From positions 62,001 to 126,000 of the forward strand of contig JAAVWC010000006.1 in the NCBI GenBank assembly GCA_023910675.1: a DNA stretch of 64,000 nucleotides. Direction: 5' to 3'. This DNA is from Gemmatimonas sp. (GTDB taxonomy: Bacteria > Gemmatimonadota > Gemmatimonadetes > Gemmatimonadales > Gemmatimonadaceae). The notes beneath the pieces were generated by a model. That model was not told the DNA's origin, did not search any database, and saw only the letters and a list, made by a program, of their open reading frames with translations. Both the position numbers and the translations under genes were made by a program. Positions 59,817 to 64,000 of the stretch are shown here, one piece after another; the stretch's first letter is position 1; each line of letters begins with the position of its first letter.

Positions 59817-60044
59817 TCACGACGCCCGCTTCTCGAGGCGTTCGGCGATCCACACCTTGATGATCGACTGCCGCGTGACGCCGAGTCTCGCGGCTTCCTG
59901 GTCGAGCGAGTCAATCATCCAGACGGGAAAGTCGACGTTCACGCGACGCGGTGCTTGCGTCGGGCGACGCGCAGTGGACAGATCGAGATCATCCGTGATG
60001 TCGACCTCGCGGTCGAACTTGCGGTCAAAGTCCTTCGCCTTCAT
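59817..60044 (-). CDS. brnA: BrnA-like antitoxin (ribbon-helix-helix)
   Basis: 75 residues. The C-terminal RHH domain is RRVNVDFPVWMIDSLDQEAARLGVTRQSIIKVWIAERLEK; the N-terminal 30 residues (FDREVDITDDLDLSTARR) would wrap the toxin. It overlaps the upstream brnT by 20 bp. In BrnTA the toxin is upstream and BrnA represses the promoter. Confidence 0.85.
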   Translation of the reverse strand: MKAKDFDRKFDREVDITDDLDLSTARRPTQAPRRVNVDFPVWMIDSLDQEAARLGVTRQSIIKVWIAERLEKRAS

Positions 60045-60294
60045 ACAACGCCACCTCCTCAGCGCGCGCGCGGCGCACGGATATCAAACGGACTCGATCA
60101 TCACGATACGTGACCACCGCCGACCAGGCGACACCCGCGATGCGTCCCACGACCAGCCAACGTGGTTCATCGGTGGTCCTCGCCTGCACTTCGAACAGTC
60201 GATCGTCGCGCCACAGCGCCTGCGCGGCGTCGAAGTCGATGCCGTGCTTGGCGAAGTTGCTGGCGCTCTTGAGTGGGTCGAACTCAAACTGCAC
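60025..60294 (-). CDS. brnT: BrnT-like ribonuclease toxin
   Basis: 89 residues from GTG 60294 (an ATG at 60336 is in frame). The pattern QFEFDPLKSASNFAKHGIDFDAAQALWRDDRLFEVQART...RWLVVGRIAGVAWSAVVTYRDDRVRLISVRRARAEEVALY is that of BrnT, a RelE-like RNase; the basic RRAR near the end matches its active-site region. GTG is preferred because an AAGAAGGGGG ribosome binding site lies 5 bp before it. Confidence 0.85.
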   Translation of the reverse strand: MQFEFDPLKSASNFAKHGIDFDAAQALWRDDRLFEVQARTTDEPRWLVVGRIAGVAWSAVVTYRDDRVRLISVRRARAEEVALYEGEGL

Positions 60295-60432
60295 AAAACC
60301 CCCTTCTTTGGCATAAAAACTATACCTTTTTAACATCTAGTCAAGCGCCCCCCAGTGACAACCCCCTTCCATGCGGCTGCGCTTGGAGCGACGATTCCAT
60401 CCCGCCCCCACCCCCACAGCCACGTGCCTCTG

Positions 60433-63000
60433 ATGTCGGAGTCCACCCTCGCGCCGACCACCGGTCGCGCGACGCTCACGCTGCTCGCCCCCGTCTCGGG
60501 CGTTATCGTCCCCCTCGAGGACGTGCCCGATCCGGTCTTTGCCCAACGGCTCGCCGGTGATGGTCTCTCCATCGATCCGCTCGGGAGCGAAGTGCTTGCC
60601 CCCTGCGATGCCGTGGTGCGGCAGGTCCATCGCGCTTCCCACGCCGTGACCCTCGAGGCGTCCGGCCTCGAGATCGTCATCCACGTGGGACTGGATACCG
60701 TGCTACTGCAGGGGGCCGGGTTCCACCCCGCCGTCAAAGCCGGCCAGCAGGTGCGCGCCGGCGACGTGCTCCTCCGTTTCGACATCGACGCCGTCGCTCG
60801 GCGCGCCCGATCACTTCTCACGGAAGTGGTCATCTCCAACATGGACCGCGTTGCCGCGCTGCGGCCGCGCTCGGGGATGGTGGTGGCGGGCCACGACGTG
60901 TTGTTCGAGGTCGAGCTCAAGGCCGACCCGAGCGCTCCCGCCGCACCGGCCGCCGCAGATTCGGCCATCTCCTCCGCCCCGGTCGTCGTGGGAGCGCGCA
61001 CGGGCCTGCACGCGCGCCCCGCCGCGGTGGTCGCGGCCGCCGCTCGGCGTTTTGCCGCCGACCTCCGGCTGCACAAAGACGGGCAGGAAGCCAACGCGCG
61101 CAGTGTCGTCTCCATCATGGCCCTCGAAGTGGGCGGCGGAGACACCCTCACGGTGGTGGGACGCGGCAGCGACGCGGCTGAGGCCATTCAAGAGCTGGTC
61201 GCATTGCTCGCGACGGATCTCGATGCTGGCGCGGCGCACGGGAAACCCGCACACGGACAACCCGCGCCCGCGCGCCCCGCGCCGGTCACCCTCTCCACCA
61301 CCGAGCCCGTCGCCGAAGGAGTGTTGCGCGGCGTCGCCGCGTCGCCTGGGCTGGCCATCGGGCAAGTCTTCCACTTGCGCCACGACGACGCGGTCGTCGA
61401 GCAGCGGGGCGCCGACCCGGCACAAGAACAGCGCGCGCTCGAGTCGGCGCTGAGCGCCGCGCATGTGCAGCTGGAAGGGTTACGCCAACACCTCACCGAA
61501 GAGGCCGATGCCGACCACGCCGCCATCTTCGCGGCGCATCAGGAACTGCTCGAAGACCCGGAGGTGCTCGACCGCGCGGCCGCACAGGTGCGCGCGGGTG
61601 ACTCGGCCGCGTGGGCCTGGCGTCAGGCCTACACCTCGCAAGCCGACCGGCTCTCCGCACTCTCCAATGCCGTCATGCGCGGACGCGCCACCGACCTGCG
61701 CGATGTCGGGCGCCGCGTGCTGCAGCTCCTGGTTGGCGGCTCGGCGCCGGTGGACGTGCCCGCCGACTCCATCGTCGTGGCCGAAGACCTCACTCCATCG
61801 GACACGGCGGCGCTCGACCGCACCAAGGTGCGCGCGCTCTGCACCACCATGGGGAGCGCCACGTCGCACGTGGCCATCCTCGCCCGCGGGCTGGGACTGC
61901 CGGCCGTAGCCGGCGTAGATCCCCGCATTCTTGCCGTGCCGGCGGGTACACGCGTGGTAGTCGACGGCGACCGCGGCACCGTGAACACCACGCCAAGCGC
62001 CGACGACGAAAGCCGCCTCGTCGCGCGGCAGTCGTTGGACAGCGAACGCCGCGAGCGGGATCTCGCCGCGGCCATGGAGCCCGCGACCACCACCGACGGA
62101 CATCGCGTGGAGGTGGTGGCCAACATCGGCGCCGTGAGTGAAGGCGCGCGCGTCGCCGACGTCGGCGGCGAAGGAGTGGGGCTGCTCCGCAGCGAGTTCC
62201 TCTTCATGGACCGGCGCACGGCTCCGGATGCAGACGAACAGGCCAAGAGCTATCGCATCGTGGCCCGTGCGCTGGGGCCCGAGCGCATTCTTGTCATCCG
62301 CACGCTCGATGTGGGGGGCGACAAGCCACTGCCGTACCTCGATGTCGCCGCCGAACTGAATCCGTTTCTCGGTGAGCGAGGAGTACGCCTCACACTGGCG
62401 CGTCCCGAACTGTTTCGCACGCAGGTACGCGCCATTCTGCGGGCGTCCGCGTCTGGCAAGGTGGCGATGATGTTCCCCATGATCGCCACGCTGGCGGAAT
62501 GGCGCGCCGCGAAGGCGCTCGTGGAGCGTGAGCGTGAGGCACTGGGTGTGGCGCCCATTCCCGTGGGCATCATGGTGGAGATCCCCGCGGCGGCGCTCAT
62601 TGCGGAGCAGTTCGCACGCGAGGCTGACTTCTTCTCGATTGGCACCAACGATCTCACGCAGTACACGATGGCCATGGATCGCACCAACCCGCGACTCGCG
62701 CCGCAGGTGGACGCGCTGCATCCGTCGGTGTTGCGGCTCATCGAGCGAACGGTTGCGGGCGCGCGCGCGCACGGGCGTTGGGTGGGAGTGTGTGGCGCGC
62801 TCGCAGGTGATCTGCACGCCGTGCCCATCCTCATCGGACTCGGCGTAGATGAACTCAGCGCCGACATCCCGCTGGTGCCGGCCGTCAAGGCGCGTGTGCG
62901 TTCGCTTTCGCTGGCCGAGTGCCAGGAGACGGCGCGCCTGGCCCTCGAGGCAGGCGATGGTGCAGAAGTGCGGGCGATCGTTACGCAGCGTCATTCATGA
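60433..63000 (+). CDS. PTS fusion protein: EIIA(Glc-type)-HPr-Enzyme I
   Basis: 855 residues from ATG 60433. Residues 15-155 are an EIIA-Glc domain ([28 protein letters not shown]...[20 protein letters not shown]; His in VIHVG). Residues 180-265 are HPr ([21 protein letters not shown], phospho-His in [19 protein letters not shown]). The remainder is Enzyme I ([40 protein letters not shown] with active His in [47 protein letters not shown]). Phosphate passes from PEP through EI and HPr to IIA. The layout matches NagF-type fusions, and the IIC gene follows by 28 bp. Confidence 0.95.
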   Translation: MSESTLAPTTGRATLTLLAPVSGVIVPLEDVPDPVFAQRLAGDGLSIDPLGSEVLAPCDAVVRQVHRASHAVTLEASGLEIVIHVGLDTVLLQGAGFHPAVKAGQQVRAGDVLLRFDIDAVARRARSLLTEVVISNMDRVAALRPRSGMVVAGHDVLFEVELKADPSAPAAPAAADSAISSAPVVVGARTGLHARPAAVVAAAARRFAADLRLHKDGQEANARSVVSIMALEVGGGDTLTVVGRGSDAAEAIQELVALLATDLDAGAAHGKPAHGQPAPARPAPVTLSTTEPVAEGVLRGVAASPGLAIGQVFHLRHDDAVVEQRGADPAQEQRALESALSAAHVQLEGLRQHLTEEADADHAAIFAAHQELLEDPEVLDRAAAQVRAGDSAAWAWRQAYTSQADRLSALSNAVMRGRATDLRDVGRRVLQLLVGGSAPVDVPADSIVVAEDLTPSDTAALDRTKVRALCTTMGSATSHVAILARGLGLPAVAGVDPRILAVPAGTRVVVDGDRGTVNTTPSADDESRLVARQSLDSERRERDLAAAMEPATTTDGHRVEVVANIGAVSEGARVADVGGEGVGLLRSEFLFMDRRTAPDADEQAKSYRIVARALGPERILVIRTLDVGGDKPLPYLDVAAELNPFLGERGVRLTLARPELFRTQVRAILRASASGKVAMMFPMIATLAEWRAAKALVEREREALGVAPIPVGIMVEIPAAALIAEQFAREADFFSIGTNDLTQYTMAMDRTNPRLAPQVDALHPSVLRLIERTVAGARAHGRWVGVCGALAGDLHAVPILIGLGVDELSADIPLVPAVKARVRSLSLAECQETARLALEAGDGAEVRAIVTQRHS

Positions 63001-63028
63001 CGCTGCTCTCCAACCGGAGTACATCCAG

Positions 63029-64000
63029 ATGAGTCAGGGTCGCGCCGCCTTCGGGTGGCTGCAGAAAATCGGCAAGTCGCTGATGCTCCCCGTGTCGGTG
63101 CTCCCGGCCGCGGGCATCTTGTTGGGCGTGGGTAGCGCCAAGTTCAGCATGTTGCCAGCCGCCATGTCGAGCGTGATGGCGCAGGCGGGTGGCGCCATCT
63201 TCGGCAACCTGCCGCTGATCTTCTCCATCGGCGTCGCGCTGGGTCTCACCGGCAACGATGGTGTGGCGTCACTGGCCGCCGTGGTGGGGTTCGCGGTCAT
63301 GATTGCGACCATGGGCGTCATGGCCCCGTTGGTGGGCTATGAGCCCAAGCAGATCATGGGCATGCCGTCCATCGAGACGGGCGTGTTCGGCGGCATTCTC
63401 ATCGGCACGATCGCGGCGCTGCTGTTCAATCGGTTCTATCGCATCACGCTGCCGTCGTATCTCGGCTTTTTTGCCGGCAAGCGATCGGTGCCCATTCTCA
63501 CCGCGCTCGCCGCGGTGGTGACTGGCTTCGTGCTCAGCGTGGTGTGGCCGCCCATCGGTCATCAGATCGATGTGTTCTCGCACTGGGCCGCCAGCAGCAA
63601 TCCCGCGTTGGCGTTCTCCGTGTACGGCGTCGTGGAGCGGTCACTCATTCCCTTCGGTCTGCATCACATCTGGAACGTGCCGTTCTTCTTCCAGGTGGGA
63701 CAGTTCACCGATCCGGCCACGGGGCAGGTGCTCACCGGAGAGATCCCGCGCTTTGCGGCGGGCGATCCCACCGCGGGCTACCTCGCGGGCGGTTACCTCT
63801 TCAAGATGTGGGGACTTCCCGCCGCCGCACTCGCCATGTGGCGCACCGCGCGTCCGGAGAATCGCGCGAAGGTCGGTGGCATCATGATCTCGGCGGCGCT
63901 CACGTCGTTCCTTACGGGAATTACCGAGCCCATCGAATTCGCGTTCATGTTCGTCGCGCCGCTGCTGTATGCCATGCATGCGGCCCTGGCCGCCCTGGCG
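63029..64000 (+). CDS. nagE: PTS N-acetylglucosamine/glucose-type IIC component (3' end outside window)
   Basis: 324 codons are visible from ATG 63029 to the window end, without a stop. It begins [35 protein letters not shown], then [65 protein letters not shown], and the conserved [18 protein letters not shown]; the substrate motif ITEPIEF appears near the end. This is the PtsG/NagE-type IIC membrane domain. With the upstream IIA-HPr-EI fusion it forms a sugar PTS, most likely for GlcNAc; whether a IIB domain is fused lies outside the window. Confidence 0.9.
   Translation, partial: MSQGRAAFGWLQKIGKSLMLPVSVLPAAGILLGVGSAKFSMLPAAMSSVMAQAGGAIFGNLPLIFSIGVALGLTGNDGVASLAAVVGFAVMIATMGVMAPLVGYEPKQIMGMPSIETGVFGGILIGTIAALLFNRFYRITLPSYLGFFAGKRSVPILTALAAVVTGFVLSVVWPPIGHQIDVFSHWAASSNPALAFSVYGVVERSLIPFGLHHIWNVPFFFQVGQFTDPATGQVLTGEIPRFAAGDPTAGYLAGGYLFKMWGLPAAALAMWRTARPENRAKVGGIMISAALTSFLTGITEPIEFAFMFVAPLLYAMHAALAALA

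Noticed and set aside
60355..60432. Longer N-terminus for the PTS fusion protein
   Set aside because: The extra 26 residues are Pro/His-rich without similarity to EIIA; ATG 60433 fits the domain start.

Overview
The window is about 64 kb of GC-rich chromosomal DNA from a flagellated, Gram-negative-type bacterium: it encodes P- and L-ring proteins, a TonB-dependent receptor and an outer-membrane barrel-like protein. GTG starts and TGATG/ATGA gene overlaps are frequent. The mix of flagellar, ABC-2 and kinase-TPR genes is what I would expect of a Gemmatimonas-like member of the Gemmatimonadota. That placement is an inference; no 16S or ribosomal marker is present.

Layout. (1) 1-10.8 kb is a flagellar and motility block: flhG (partial)-fliA-hyp, then flgF-flgG-flgA-flgH-flgI-flgJ-flgN-flgK-csrA, an opposite-strand histidine-kinase-like gene, then motA-motB. 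An EAL-HDOD signalling gene faces it. (2) 12-27.6 kb is mostly core genome: a glycine-zipper lipoprotein, an ABC exporter pair, rmuC with a short HipA-like gene, cysK-cysE, a methyltransferase that seems to start at CTG, a large barrel-like protein, an S41 protease, nhaA, and a secreted protein with a duplicated domain. Two long intergenic inverted repeats (near 18.2 and 27.7 kb) stand out. (3) 27.9-46.7 kb is an 18.8-kb genomic island inserted in tRNA-Cys. The intact tRNA lies at the right end and a displaced 3' fragment, with the old terminator, at the left end. (4) 46.9-64 kb is core and accessory again: a MarR regulator and a nitroreductase, a Lon-N-domain protein, a four-gene double ABC-2 operon, a TonB receptor overlapping a DUF952-cupin gene, a decayed kinase-TPR region with a REP-like palindrome, a BrnT/BrnA pair, and a PTS module (IIA-HPr-EI fusion followed by a NagE-type IIC, cut by the window end).

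The island is the most interesting part. It carries a putative excisionase, an integrase cut off by an IS256-type element, a broken Rad52-like annealase, an IS3-type element that truncates an 'SQDCD' protein, and that protein's partners (a membrane/HTH protein and a TIGR04255-like protein). It also holds an AbiE-like toxin-antitoxin pair, an XRE/ImmA pair, and a three-gene cassette of nuclease-like and unknown proteins. Between them is a bacterial ubiquitin-like operon (DUF2188-like, multiubiquitin-domain protein, ThiF/E1, DUF6527). Its E1 gene is split by an IS21-type element with a 5-bp target duplication, and removing the IS restores one reading frame. The restored E1 still appears to lack a central segment. 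The island reads as a defence island in decay: several systems are broken by three different IS elements, while AbiE-like, XRE/ImmA and the nuclease cassette look intact.
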